Shown: positions 41,611 through 51,725, counted from the stretch's first letter. The stretch: 64,000 bases of DNA from Ahniella affigens (GCF_003015185.1 NZ_CP027860.1:3162001-3226000), one strand, 5' to 3'. The notes: a model not told the origin generated them from the sequence alone. Numbers and translations are program-made.

Positions 41611-42160
41611 TAGCCCCAACGGGGCGTCGCATACCAGCCCAGGGTGAAACCCCGGGACCGATCGAAACGCCGTGCCTCATCCGTTCTGACGTGTTACACC
41701 AAAACGCATCTGACCATAGCCCCGAAGGGGCGTCGCATACCAGCCCAGGGTGAAACCCTGGTACCGATCGAAACGCCGTGCCTCATCCGTTCTGACGTGT
41801 TACACCAAAAGGCATCTGACCTTAGCCCTGAAGGGGCGATGCATACCAGCCCAGGGTGAAACCCTGGGAACGGAACACCGTGCAACATGCGTTCTGAAGG
41901 AACGCCGCATCACCGGCGAAACGATCAATGTCGCGACCCCATGCGGCGTCCCTTCAGGACGCGGGATCACGCGGCCGATCCGTACCCAGGGCGTTGCCCT
42001 GGGCTGGTATGCATGGCCCCGTTGGGGCCAGCTATTCGCATTTGGTCGAACGTGATCCGTGTGCGCATGCAGGCCCTGGACAACGCATGCGGGTCCCCGG
42101 CCCGACCGCATAACAGTGTTACACCAGAGGGCATTTGAACTTAGCCCCGAAGGGGCGTTG
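41611..42160. repeat. Left palindromic array (106-bp tandem plus composite unit)
   Basis: Units start with AGCCCC-GAA-GGGGC-type hairpins at 41612, 41718 and 41824 (exact 106-base spacing) and again at 42143. Each of the first three carries the hairpin CCCAGGGTGAAACCCTGGG. From 41824 the longer composite begins, adding GCGTTCTGAAGGAACGC, GCGTCCCTTCAGGACGC, CCCAGGGCGTTGCCCTGGG and TGGCCCCGTTGGGGCCA hairpins. The stretch is non-coding despite open frames on both strands. Confidence 0.9.
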
Positions 42161-42241
42161 CACACCAGATCGTGGATTCCGAGGCATGGCAAACGATGGC
42201 GCAGTTCGGGCGTCGCCCGCAAGCGTTGGCTTGCGCCAAAA

Positions 42242-42724
42242 TCAGCGCCGCGCGATTCCAGGTCGGAAACGAACAAAGATCACGCGCGCGGACGTTTCGA
42301 TGGGTGCCAGCGCTTCTTGCATCAGCGCGAGCGCGGAAGACTCAGGAAAGCCACCACTACCGGCGCCGATAATGGGAAACGCGACCGATTCATAGCCGTT
42401 GGTATAGACCTGCGCCATGCTGTGCCGAACGGAGTCTTGGATCGATTGCGCCGACGCGCGCCAGAGCATGTTGATACCAGCGACGTGAATGATGGCACGG
42501 TATGGCAGTCGCCCTGCACCAGTTGCGACGGCCGAGCCCAGCGGCATTGGGCCCTTACGCCCGAGTTCAATAAACGGCTGATAGCCGGCTTGTTTCTTGA
42601 TGGCGCCGGATACACCCTGTGGAATCAGCAACCACCAGGGAATGATGTTCCGGTTCCAGGCATTGACGATGACGTCGACGGGCTGCGTCAGCAGGTCGCC
42701 GTCGACAATCTGAGCTAGGGCCAT
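42242..42724 (-). CDS. Macro-domain protein
   Basis: A 160-residue stand-alone macro domain. Key segments are VDVIVNAWNRNIIPWWLLIPQGVSGAI (ADP-ribose contact loop with the conserved VNA) and FPIIGAGSGGFP (phosphate loop, near residues 117-128). Such proteins bind ADP-ribose or its derivatives and some remove ADP-ribose from proteins, nucleic acids or O-acetyl-ADP-ribose. It is bracketed by the two parts of the palindromic array, with no operon partner. Substrate cannot be inferred; antitoxin-like or stress roles are possible. Confidence 0.9.
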   Translation of the reverse strand: MALAQIVDGDLLTQPVDVIVNAWNRNIIPWWLLIPQGVSGAIKKQAGYQPFIELGRKGPMPLGSAVATGAGRLPYRAIIHVAGINMLWRASAQSIQDSVRHSMAQVYTNGYESVAFPIIGAGSGGFPESSALALMQEALAPIETSARVIFVRFRPGIARR

Positions 42725-42845
42725 TCGTTAATCGTCCTGGTTAAGATCAAACGCTCAACTATGACTACGTTTACCGGCCGAAGTTGCATGTGGAATGGGG
42801 ACGCACTCAGACCCGAAAACACAAAGCCCAGTATTCAAGCTACAC

Positions 42846-44860
42846 CAGAGGGCAATTGACCTAAGCCCCGAAGGGGCGTCGCATACCAGCCCAGGGTGAA
42901 ACCCTGGGTCCGTGAGTCCACAATCCGGGCGTTCTGAAGGAACGCCGCATAACCAACGAAACGATCAATGTCGCGCCCCCATGCGGCGTCCCTTCAGGAC
43001 GCGGGATCACGCGGCCGATCCGTACCCAGGGCGCTGCCCTGGGCTGGTATGCATGGCCCCGTTGGGGCCAACAATTCGCATTTGGCCGGACGTGATCCGC
43101 GCGCTTGTAGGCCCCGGACACCGATTGCGGGCCAACGGCCCGCCGCATACCAGCCCAGGGCAACGCCCTGGGTCCGTGGATCCACAATTGAACTTAGCCC
43201 TGAAGGGGCGTCGCATACCAGCCCAGGGTGAAACCCTGGGAACGGAACACCGTGCAACATGCGTTCTGAAGGAACGCCGCATCACCGGCGAAACGATCAA
43301 TGTCGCGACCCCATGCGGCGTCCCTTCAGGACGCGGGATCACGCGGCCGATCCGTACCCAGGGCGTTGCCCTGGGCTGGTATGCATGGCCCCGTTGGGGC
43401 CAGCAATCCGCATTTGGCCGGACGTGATCCGCGTGCATGCAGGCCCCGGACACCGATTGCGGGCCAACGGCCCGCCGCATACCAGCCCAGGGCAACGCCC
43501 TGGGTCCGTGGATCCACAATTGAACTTAGCCCCGAAGGGGCGTCGCATACCAGCCCAGGGTGAAACCCTGGGTACGAGGGCACACGCGCCCGCGGGTACG
43601 AGGGCACACGCGCCCGCGGGCCCGTGGACCCAAAAACCGGGCGTTCTGAAGGAACGCCGCATCACCAACGAAACGATCATCGTCGCGACCCATGCGGCGT
43701 CCCTTCAGGACGCACAATCGGAGGACCGATGCATTCCCAGGGTTGCACCCTGGGCTGGTATGCATGGCCCCGTTGGGGCCAGCTATCTGCATTTGGCCGG
43801 ACATGATCCGCGTGCTTGTAGGCCCCGGACACCGATTGCGAGCCAACGGCCCGCCGCATACCAGCCCAGGGCAACGCCCTGGGTCCGTGGATCCACAATT
43901 GAACTTAGCCCCGAAGGGGCGTTGCATACCAGCCCAGGGTGAAACCCTGGGTACGAGGGCACACGCGCCCGCGGGTACGAGGGCACACGCGCCCGCGGGC
44001 CCGTGGACCCAAAAACCGGGCGTTCTGAAGGAACGCCGCATCACCAACGAAACGATCATCGTCGCGACCCATGCGGCGTCCCTTCAGGACGCGGAATCGG
44101 TCGGTCGTTCTATTCCCAGGGTTGCACCCTGGGCTGGTATGCATGGCCCCGTTGGGGCCAACAATTCGCATTTGGCCGGACATGATCCGCGTGCTTATAG
44201 GCCCCGGACACCGATTGCGGGCCAACGGCCCGCCGCATACCAGCCCAGGGCAACGCCCTGGGTCCGTGGATCCACAATTGAACTTAGCCCTGAAGGGGCG
44301 TTGCATACCAGCCCAGGGTGAAACCCTGGGTACGAGGGCACACGCGTCCGCGGGCCCGTGGACCCAAAAACCGGGCGTTCTGAAGGAACGCCGCATCACC
44401 AACGAAACGATCATCGTCGCGACCCATGCGGCGTCCCTTCAGGACGCACAATCGGAGGACCGATGCATTCCCAGGGTTGCACCCTGGGCTGGTATGCATG
44501 GCCCCGTTGGGGCCAGCAATCCGCATTTGGCCGGACATGATCCGCGTGCTTGTAGGCCCCGGACACCGATTGCGGGCCAACGGCCCGCTGCATGCCAGCC
44601 CAGGGCAACGCCCTTGATCCACGGGTCCGCAGTTGAACTCAGCCCCGAAGGGGCGTTGCATACCAGCCCAGGGTGCAACCCTGGGTACGCGAGTCCGCGT
44701 ATCCACAATCTAGGCGTTCTGAAGGAACGCCGCATAACCAACGAAACGATCAATGTCGCGCCCCCATGCGGCGTCCCTTCAGGACGCGGAATCGGACGAC
44801 CGATCGATTCCCAGGGTTGCACCCTGGGCTGGTATGCATGGCCCCGTTGGGGCCAACAAT
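42846..44860. repeat. Right palindromic array: tandem 332-379 bp composite units
   Basis: AGCCC..GGGGC hairpins mark unit starts at 42864, 43196, 43528, 43907, 44286 and 44641, giving periods 332, 332, 379, 379 and 355. Each full unit holds about eight stem-loops, including CCCAGGGTGAAACCCTGGG, GCGTTCTGAAGGAACGC, GCGTCCCTTCAGGACGC, CCCAGGG..CCCTGGG and TGGCCCCGTTGGGGCCA. Length differences come mostly from zero, one or two copies of a 24-base segment (first base around 43575). Open frames encode repetitive peptides such as HTSPG and are judged spurious. Probably a RAYT-mobilised element that grew by tandem duplication. Confidence 0.92.
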
Positions 44861-44887
44861 CGCGATTCTGTGGGAATTGATACGCGC

Positions 44888-44955
44888 CTACGTATCGGCC
44901 ACGTCTGCATGTCAGCCACGTCTAGGTGTCAGCCGCGTCTACGTGTCGGCCATCG
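44888..44955. repeat. Four imperfect 17-base tandem repeats
   Basis: Copies start at 44888, 44905, 44922 and 44939, consensus CTACGTGTCAGCCACGT with 1-4 changes each. They lie just after the palindromic array and before the subtilase 3' end. Confidence 0.75.
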
Positions 44956-45045
44956 ACAACGAATGCGGGCAAACGGCCCGCCCACATAGCAAGGACCCAG
45001 ACAAACGCCGGGTCCTACGGAGTCTAGGCGGTCAAACATGCTGCA

Positions 45046-45075
45046 TTGACCGGCCGTTCTTCAACGGCCGGTCAA
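45046..45075 (-). terminator. Strong hairpin after the DUF11 subtilase
   Basis: Perfect 13-bp stem TTGACCGGCCGTT / AACGGCCGGTCAA around a 4-base loop, 8 bases past the subtilase stop. No T-tract, like other hairpins in this chromosome. Confidence 0.6.
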
Positions 45076-45082
45076 TCCGCAC

Positions 45083-48000
45083 TCAGTGACGCTGTGCACG
45101 CCAGACGAAACCAAGACCCATCAGCAGAACCAGCAAGCCCAACAAGGCGCGTGCACGTTCATCGAGACTTGGGATCGCTTGCAGGGTACCCGCCAGCAGC
45201 GTTGGATCTGCGGGACCAGGTAGCGCCGGATCATCGCTCAGTACGCTCGCTTCATTGCTGCCATTGCCGTCGGCATCCTGGAACGCCTGGGCTTGATTGG
45301 AAATGGACCCATTCGGTTGGCCAACATTCACGTTGCCTGTGATCGTGATCGTCGCTTGGTCACCCGCATCCAGACTGCCGTTCCAAGTAACGGTGTGGGT
45401 CGCGGTATTGAGCACCGCCGTGCCAATACTGGCGCTAGCCCCGTTGGCCGTGATTGCCGCAGGCACGATGTCGATCAATTCATCGCCAGGCGTGTCGACC
45501 AGTTGGAAGCTGCCGGTATTGCTCAGCACCAAGGTATAGGTCACGCCGGTCCCGTTGATTGTTCCCGTCTTGCTGAGACTGACCTGACTTGGCGCCACGA
45601 CATTGAAGACGGTGGCATCACTCGGACCAGGCAGCCCCGGGTCATCACTCAGCACGGTCAACTCGGCCACGCCGTTGCCATCTCCATCCACCAGCGCCGA
45701 AGCTTGGTTTGACACGACGGTGCCTGCCGCAGCCGCGATGGACACCTGCGCCTGGATGGTGATCGTCACCGAGGCACCGACGGCCAGACCACCATTCCAT
45801 TTGACCGAATTGCCGGTATTCGTGACCGTTCCGGCAGTCGCATTGATCGACTGTACCGAAACGTCGACTGGCAACTCGTCGGCAAATTCATCCGTCGCCA
45901 AATTCTGGATGGCATTGCTTCCCGAATTCGTCAGCACCGCCGTGTACGTCACATTGCTGCCCGGATTACCAGTAGTCATGACGGTCTTCGTCAGCTGCAC
46001 AGCCGCGGGTGCGAGCACATTGAACACGGTTGCATCGGCAGCACCACCGAGCGCTGGATCATCGGTTGGCACCGTCGTGTCATTGACGCCGTTGCCATCC
46101 GCGTCCTCCTGAGCCGTGCCTTGATTGGAAATCGCGATACCGGCGGTGAGTCCGCTATTGATCGTGGCATTCACGGTAATCGTGACCGAAGCGCCAACAG
46201 CGAGCCCACCGTTCCAACTCGCCACGTTGCCCGCAGCACTAGCCGTACCGGCACTGGCCGTAGCGCCCGTCAAAGTCAACTCGCTTGGGAGCGTGTCCGT
46301 GAACTCATCTCCCGCCAAGTCTTGAATGACGTTGCCACCATCGTTGGAGAGCGTGATCGTATACACGACAGCAGACCCGGTGACTCCCGCTGTAGCTACG
46401 GTCTTCTGAGCCAGGACCGAGGTCGGAGCGAGTGCGGTGAAATCCGTCGGGTTGGTCGCGCCACCCACGCCTGGATCATCCGTCAACGCCTGGACTTCGT
46501 TCGTCCCATTGCCATCCTGATCGAAACTCACCGTGCCCTGGTTGCTGATCACCGTCGGGCCCGTCAAGCCGGCATTGACCGTTGCTTGAATGGTGATGGT
46601 GACGTTGCCGGAGCCTGGAACGCCGCCATCCCAAGTGACCGTGTTGGTACCGACCGTCGCAACAGCCGTGCCGCTACTCGCCGAGGCGCTGACCAAGGTC
46701 AGCGTCGCCGGCAGCACATCCGTGAATTCGGCGCCCGGATTATCAAACTGCGCGGTCGCCGCCGCATTCGACAAGGTCACGGTATAGGTCACGGCGCCAC
46801 CGGTCGTGAAGCTGCCACTGACCGTTTTGGTGGCACTGAGCGATGCTGGCGACAACACATCAACCGTCACCTGCGCTGTGTTGTCGGTGTTATCCGGATC
46901 GGCCGACGTTGCGCTGGCGGTGGCTCTATAGGTCAACGTACCGAGTTGGCTTGGCGCAACGAAACTGAGCGCCAACGTCTGCGCCGGCACAATCGCCGGC
47001 GTCATCGTCGAACCCAGGCTGGCGAGTGTCCAGCTGCCGCTCGATCCGTCATAGCTGCCGCCTGATGCGGTGGCGGTGCTTGGGCTGATTGGTTCAACGC
47101 CTGAGGTCTGGAAGCCCTCAGCAACCTGCAGACCGTAGGCCGTGTCCGCGCCATCATTATTCAAGGTCACGAGGAAATTGATTGGTTGCCCGACCAGCAC
47201 ACTCGGCGTGCTGGTCGATACAGCGACCTGCAGATCAGCGGTGTTGGGCGCATTGACCGACACCGTTGAGCGATTGTTCAGGCTATTCGCATCAATGGTT
47301 CCAGAACCCTGCGCGGTGCTATCGATCCGGCCCGAACGATCCACAGTCGCGGTCACATTCAGCGTCTGGCTCGCACCGCTGGCCAGCGCGCCGATCGTCC
47401 ACATACCCGTGGCATCATCATAGGCCCCGCCCCCTGTATCCGAGACATAGGTGAGTCCAGAAGCGAGGGGCAACTCGACCGCGACTCCGGTCATCGGCGC
47501 TGCGCCAAAATTGGTGACCAGGACAGTAAAGGTCACATCGCTACCCACTGCGGGCGCGCTATTGCTAACCGATTGCGCCACCTGCAAGTCACCAACCAGT
47601 GTACCTTGCAACACGGCGACCTCGGCTTGCGAGCCCGGGCGATTATGGTGATGCAGCATCAACAAACCGAGCGAGCCATTCGTCGCCATGTTGGCGGTAT
47701 TCCAACTCAATGGAATGGTCGCACCATTGAGATCGAACAGAGCGGTTGGAGTCGCAGGTTGAATACCGGCGGCATTGTAGTCGTAGAAGAAAACGCCCGG
47801 CGTGGCATCGGCAATAGCGCCGCCTGAGGTCGCGCAACGGTCACCCGATGTCGTGTTCGCGCACAGGTTGCCGTTTGCGCAGGTCACCATCTTGTAGCGG
47901 AACGAGGTGTCGCCACCCCCAAGGCCCAGCTGCGCCGGGGTCTGCCCGATCGCCACGACGCGATTGCGCAGCAAGGCGGTGTCAGCAGTGTTGGGCGAGA

Positions 48001-50959
48001 TGAGATTCGTGACATTGGCCGAACTCAATGTGAGGCCGCTGGTCGCGGTATTGAAGACCGCGGTGATATAGCCATCGTTACCATTCAAGGTCGTGCCGAA
48101 CAGGCTTGTGATCGTGCCGGTATTGCCATAGAACACAATCCGGTCAAAGACACCGTCCTCATCGGTATCCACGCAAACGTTCAGCGAGAGATCGGTCGCC
48201 GTACTCCATTCACCAAACATCGACGCGCCGAATTGCACGCGACCCGCCCCGGCGTCGAACGTGACTCCGCCATACTGCAGGTCCATAAAAGCAGGCAGCG
48301 TCGCGTTGCGCGGCGAGTCCACCTGCCACTCAAACGTATTGAGCAGCGACACCACATCGGTGGGGAAAGTACCCGCGCATGTCGGGCCAGCACCTGGTGT
48401 TCCCGTACAGACATCGCCACCGCTGAGTGGCAAAGTCGTTGACCCAGTGCCAGCGCCACCGGTAATGATCGTATCGGCGGCAGACATCGTCGACGCCGGC
48501 CGCTCTGCCGAGTAAAGCGGCACACGCAGCACCAAGTTGCCGCCTGAACTCAGTGTCAGCTGGGCCGACTCTTCAGTAAGGTATTGCCGGGGAATATTGC
48601 CGAGGCTTGCGAGCGGGCCGGTCACCGCCACGGTGGTCGCCAGCGTCGGGTCGCGCGTATGATCCATCTGGCTTCGATCAGCATTGAACTGCACATCGAC
48701 AAGTACGCTGCCTTGGGCCGGAATGGTGATGCTGGAGCCACCCGGCAAGGCAAAGCCCATGCCTGGGGCGTCGAGGACGGTATCGATGGCAAGGACGAAC
48801 GTGCGCGCGGTGTTGCCGTGATTGACCAGCCTGACCGACTGCACCGCATTGATGGTGGCGGCATCCACTGGCGTATCAAACGTCAAACTGACCAGACCGC
48901 TGCCATCAGCATTGAACGCCAGCACGTTTGCTGGTGCGGTCCGATCCGGTCGCGTTCTGCCGGCGCCCACGCGCGAAGCGGGCAGACGCGTTCCGCCGCC
49001 CAAGGGCACACTGGTCAGTTCAGCGGTTGCGTAGTTCATCGCCATCGCTTTCAGCTCTTCGACTGTTCGCGTTGGGTAGAGCTGTCGCAACAAGGCCATG
49101 ATGCCCGCCATATGCGGTGCAGCCATCGACGTGCCCGACAGCACCAATGGCGCGTTGTCTGGGAGGAAACCCGAAGCATTTACGACTTGGCAACCAGACG
49201 ATGGTGCGACGCCGGTGCAAGTCACCCCCGTTTGCGCGGAAGTGATGTTCTGACCAGGCGCCGCGACGTCCGGCTTCAACCGCAGGGGGCCAACAAACGT
49301 TCGCCGCGGCCCGCGCGACGTGAATGACGAAATGGTGTCATCGCCCGGCAGAAGCGTCACGTTGAGCCCGGGAATCTGCGCTTTGAACGTGTTCGCATCG
49401 GTAAACGTGACCATGACCGACGGAATGGTTACCGTCGGATCGACACCGGCCATGTTGCCAAACACGCCTGCGGCGGTGTTCGCGATGACAGCACCGATGG
49501 CACCGGCATCCTGGGCGTTCTTCACCTTGACCGCAAAGCCGCAGGTGCCGCGATCGATCAGCGCAATGTTGCCGACGACCGCCGCCGCGTTCGTCAGTGG
49601 CGAACAGCCGTCCGTGGTCAAGACGCCAGCACCATCGGAAGGATCCAGCCCGATCACCACATTCCCAGTCACGCCGGCCGCCGGCGGCGGGTTGCCGAAC
49701 GCAGCCGTGCCCGCAACGTAGAACCCGGCGACACCGCCTGGCGCATTGACACGAATCGCATTGCCGGCCACGCCAGAGTCCACCGACGATGCGGTCGAAA
49801 TGACCCGATCGCCCGAACCGGGCGATCCGGAAATGAAGAATGTATCGCCGGAGTTTCCGGCAGAGGCAACAACAATGACGCCGACACCAGCAGCCGCGTC
49901 AGCAGCAATCGCACTCGACGAGAAACTCGAACCGTAGGCCGAGCCAAGCGACATGTTGATCACATCGAGGTGGTCACTCATGTCGAGGTCGCCATTCGGA
50001 TCCATGGCCCAATTGATGGCGTTGACCGTAACCGTGGTGGACCCACCACAACCGAACACACGCAAGGCATAAAGGTTCGCCTGCGGCGCGGTGCCAGGGC
50101 CAATTCGCAAGCTGCCGAATGGCACGGTCGCATCATACGGGCCGGGGAACGACGTCCCATCCGCACGGACACCGCCACCGGCGGCAGTTCCGGCGACGTG
50201 CGTGCCGTGGCCATTGCAGTCCATTGGGTCGGGATCGGGAACCGGCGCCGTGACGCCGTTATACGCATCACCAACAAAATCCGTACCGCCGACGACGCGA
50301 GCGGTCGGGAAAAAGCCATCGCCAATGACGGTTCGGTCATTCGCCTGATAGTTGGCTAGTGTGCCCGTCCCGCCAAACGTGGCGTGCTGGTAATCCACGC
50401 CTGTATCAATGATGCCAACACGAATGCCAGTGCCCGTCGCGGCAGCCGGCGCGCCGACTGCATTCGCCCAGACCTGCTGGGTGTTCAAGAACGCGACGCT
50501 GGTGGAATTGGTCGGTTGCTCCAGCGCCAGCGCTTCCACGAGTTTGACGCCTGGAACCTGACGCAAAGCGGCCATGTCCTGGGGGCGAACACGCAAGGCA
50601 ACGGCATTCAATGCGAGTTGCACGTTGTAGAGCGGGTCGTAACCGAATCCCAACTGATCGACGCGCGCCAATACCGATGCTTGGTCCGCTGCCAATTGCG
50701 CTGCGTGCTGCTTGGCCGCCACATAGGCCTGGGACCGGGCTGCCTGCCGCCCACCGGCGCGCGCGAACTCGCGCTGAAACACAGTTGCGGCGCTTGGTTT
50801 GGCGAGCACCATGATGACTGCCAGGCGCCCATCTGCGCCAATTCGGGCATCAGCCACGGGCGCGACGGTACCGACTTCCTGGGCATGCCCATACGAACCA
50901 GACAACACCAGACTGGCGCCAAGCACCATGCCTGGCACGACCAATAGCTTGCGACTCAT
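45083..50959 (-). CDS. Giant subtilase with DUF11 repeats and IPTL-CTERM tail
   Basis: A 1958-residue exported protein. Signal peptide (LLVVPGMVLGASLVLSGSYGHAQ), I9-like propeptide, then catalytic Asp185 (GIIDTGVDYQH), His251 (NGHGTHVAGT) and Ser611 (SGTSMAAPH), with a PA domain at about 420-530. After Fn3-like regions come six DUF11-type repeats from about 1230 onwards; four end in a D-x-DGNG-x-N/E...DDP loop that looks calcium-binding. The end, IPSLDERARALLGLLVLLMGLGFVWRAQRH, is an IPTL-CTERM-type sorting tail: short motif, membrane helix, basic end. Likely a cell-surface protease. Confidence 0.92.
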   Translation of the reverse strand: MSRKLLVVPGMVLGASLVLSGSYGHAQEVGTVAPVADARIGADGRLAVIMVLAKPSAATVFQREFARAGGRQAARSQAYVAAKQHAAQLAADQASVLARVDQLGFGYDPLYNVQLALNAVALRVRPQDMAALRQVPGVKLVEALALEQPTNSTSVAFLNTQQVWANAVGAPAAATGTGIRVGIIDTGVDYQHATFGGTGTLANYQANDRTVIGDGFFPTARVVGGTDFVGDAYNGVTAPVPDPDPMDCNGHGTHVAGTAAGGGVRADGTSFPGPYDATVPFGSLRIGPGTAPQANLYALRVFGCGGSTTVTVNAINWAMDPNGDLDMSDHLDVINMSLGSAYGSSFSSSAIAADAAAGVGVIVVASAGNSGDTFFISGSPGSGDRVISTASSVDSGVAGNAIRVNAPGGVAGFYVAGTAAFGNPPPAAGVTGNVVIGLDPSDGAGVLTTDGCSPLTNAAAVVGNIALIDRGTCGFAVKVKNAQDAGAIGAVIANTAAGVFGNMAGVDPTVTIPSVMVTFTDANTFKAQIPGLNVTLLPGDDTISSFTSRGPRRTFVGPLRLKPDVAAPGQNITSAQTGVTCTGVAPSSGCQVVNASGFLPDNAPLVLSGTSMAAPHMAGIMALLRQLYPTRTVEELKAMAMNYATAELTSVPLGGGTRLPASRVGAGRTRPDRTAPANVLAFNADGSGLVSLTFDTPVDAATINAVQSVRLVNHGNTARTFVLAIDTVLDAPGMGFALPGGSSITIPAQGSVLVDVQFNADRSQMDHTRDPTLATTVAVTGPLASLGNIPRQYLTEESAQLTLSSGGNLVLRVPLYSAERPASTMSAADTIITGGAGTGSTTLPLSGGDVCTGTPGAGPTCAGTFPTDVVSLLNTFEWQVDSPRNATLPAFMDLQYGGVTFDAGAGRVQFGASMFGEWSTATDLSLNVCVDTDEDGVFDRIVFYGNTGTITSLFGTTLNGNDGYITAVFNTATSGLTLSSANVTNLISPNTADTALLRNRVVAIGQTPAQLGLGGGDTSFRYKMVTCANGNLCANTTSGDRCATSGGAIADATPGVFFYDYNAAGIQPATPTALFDLNGATIPLSWNTANMATNGSLGLLMLHHHNRPGSQAEVAVLQGTLVGDLQVAQSVSNSAPAVGSDVTFTVLVTNFGAAPMTGVAVELPLASGLTYVSDTGGGAYDDATGMWTIGALASGASQTLNVTATVDRSGRIDSTAQGSGTIDANSLNNRSTVSVNAPNTADLQVAVSTSTPSVLVGQPINFLVTLNNDGADTAYGLQVAEGFQTSGVEPISPSTATASGGSYDGSSGSWTLASLGSTMTPAIVPAQTLALSFVAPSQLGTLTYRATASATSADPDNTDNTAQVTVDVLSPASLSATKTVSGSFTTGGAVTYTVTLSNAAATAQFDNPGAEFTDVLPATLTLVSASASSGTAVATVGTNTVTWDGGVPGSGNVTITIQATVNAGLTGPTVISNQGTVSFDQDGNGTNEVQALTDDPGVGGATNPTDFTALAPTSVLAQKTVATAGVTGSAVVYTITLSNDGGNVIQDLAGDEFTDTLPSELTLTGATASAGTASAAGNVASWNGGLAVGASVTITVNATINSGLTAGIAISNQGTAQEDADGNGVNDTTVPTDDPALGGAADATVFNVLAPAAVQLTKTVMTTGNPGSNVTYTAVLTNSGSNAIQNLATDEFADELPVDVSVQSINATAGTVTNTGNSVKWNGGLAVGASVTITIQAQVSIAAAAGTVVSNQASALVDGDGNGVAELTVLSDDPGLPGPSDATVFNVVAPSQVSLSKTGTINGTGVTYTLVLSNTGSFQLVDTPGDELIDIVPAAITANGASASIGTAVLNTATHTVTWNGSLDAGDQATITITGNVNVGQPNGSISNQAQAFQDADGNGSNEASVLSDDPALPGPADPTLLAGTLQAIPSLDERARALLGLLVLLMGLGFVWRAQRH

Positions 50960-51134
50960 TTCGACTCCCCTCGATCAGATTCCCACAGACCGCAGATTCC
51001 ATCTGCCTCTTGAGGTTTCGTCAACCCTCCGCAACCCATTTCCTTCTTCCTGTGGCGCCACTCGTTGCACGCCATAGGCCGACTCTGGAACCCATCCGAG
51101 AGGCAAAGCGCGTTTCAAAACAACGGTGTCGGCG

Positions 51135-51353
51135 CTACGTGAGTAGGTGCGCTGTCCAGCGCCGAACAAAGGGGCTGAGGAGAAAGATCGATACCGCCGC
51201 GACCGGCCATCCAATCAACCAGTTCTGCACCCAAACCAGCCACCAGCTCGGTCCAAAGCCAATGCGCACCGCACCGAGGGTGAACGTGACAATACCCACC
51301 ATCAAAGCCGCCATGATGAACGCGAAAACCGCTCGGAACTTGGGACGATCCAT
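51135..51353 (-). CDS. DUF2798 membrane protein
   Basis: A 72-residue protein with two membrane helices (VFAFIMAALMVGIVTFTLGAV and SWWLVWVQNWLIGWPVAAVSIFL) and the end PFVRRWTAHLL, the DUF2798 pattern. It starts 3 bases after the rhodanese stop and so is part of the rhodanese operon. Inner-membrane location; function unknown. Confidence 0.82.
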   Translation of the reverse strand: MDRPKFRAVFAFIMAALMVGIVTFTLGAVRIGFGPSWWLVWVQNWLIGWPVAAVSIFLLSPFVRRWTAHLLT

Positions 51354-51356
51354 GGC

Positions 51357-51725
51357 CTAGCGACGCTTCGTCACCGGCAAGCCCGCACCCACCCAGGCCA
51401 TCAAACCACCTTCCAGATTCAATGCACGATCACCAAGACTGGCACGCAGCCGCGCGCAGGCACTACTGGAGCGAGCGCCGCTGCGACAAATCACCAGTAC
51501 TGGCTTTTCATCGGCGAGCAAGCCCGCGCGCTCCAAGGCCTTGGTTCCTTCGGCATCGATCTGCGCCAGCGGCACATTGACTGCATCCTGAATCGTGCCC
51601 TGCACGAATTCCGATGGCTCACGGACATCAACGATCTTGGCACCATCCTTGATTCGTTTTAGTGCCTCATGCGCCGATATCGCGCTACCACCGTTACCAA
51701 ACAGAGACATCAGATTGCCAAGCAT
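51357..51725 (-). CDS. Single-domain rhodanese sulfurtransferase
   Basis: A 122-residue protein from ATG 51725, preceded by GAGGGA. The rhodanese fold (SAHEALKRIKDGAKIVDVREPSEFVQGTIQDAVNVPL; the active-site loop CRSGAR at 80-85 with catalytic Cys80) ends in the conserved GGLMAWVGAGLP. It can carry persulfide sulfur on Cys80. Located directly after the sulfide-responsive repressor and before a DUF2798 gene. An apparent longer frame to 52082 is read through the repressor gene and is not real. Confidence 0.92.
   Translation of the reverse strand: MLGNLMSLFGNGGSAISAHEALKRIKDGAKIVDVREPSEFVQGTIQDAVNVPLAQIDAEGTKALERAGLLADEKPVLVICRSGARSSSACARLRASLGDRALNLEGGLMAWVGAGLPVTKRR

Noticed and set aside
41611-44860. 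CRISPR-like array
   Set aside because: Units are 332-379 bp with multiple internal hairpins and no short unique spacers; no cas genes nearby.
41611-44880. Many open frames on both strands with repeated peptides such as HTSPG and PWAGM
   Set aside because: They come from GC-rich palindromes read in all frames, with no ribosome sites and no family features. The DNA repeats, not the peptides, are conserved.
46121-47065. Long plus-strand frame opposite the DUF11 repeats
   Set aside because: It is the complement of the repeat coding region; Arg-rich with no start signals or domain features.
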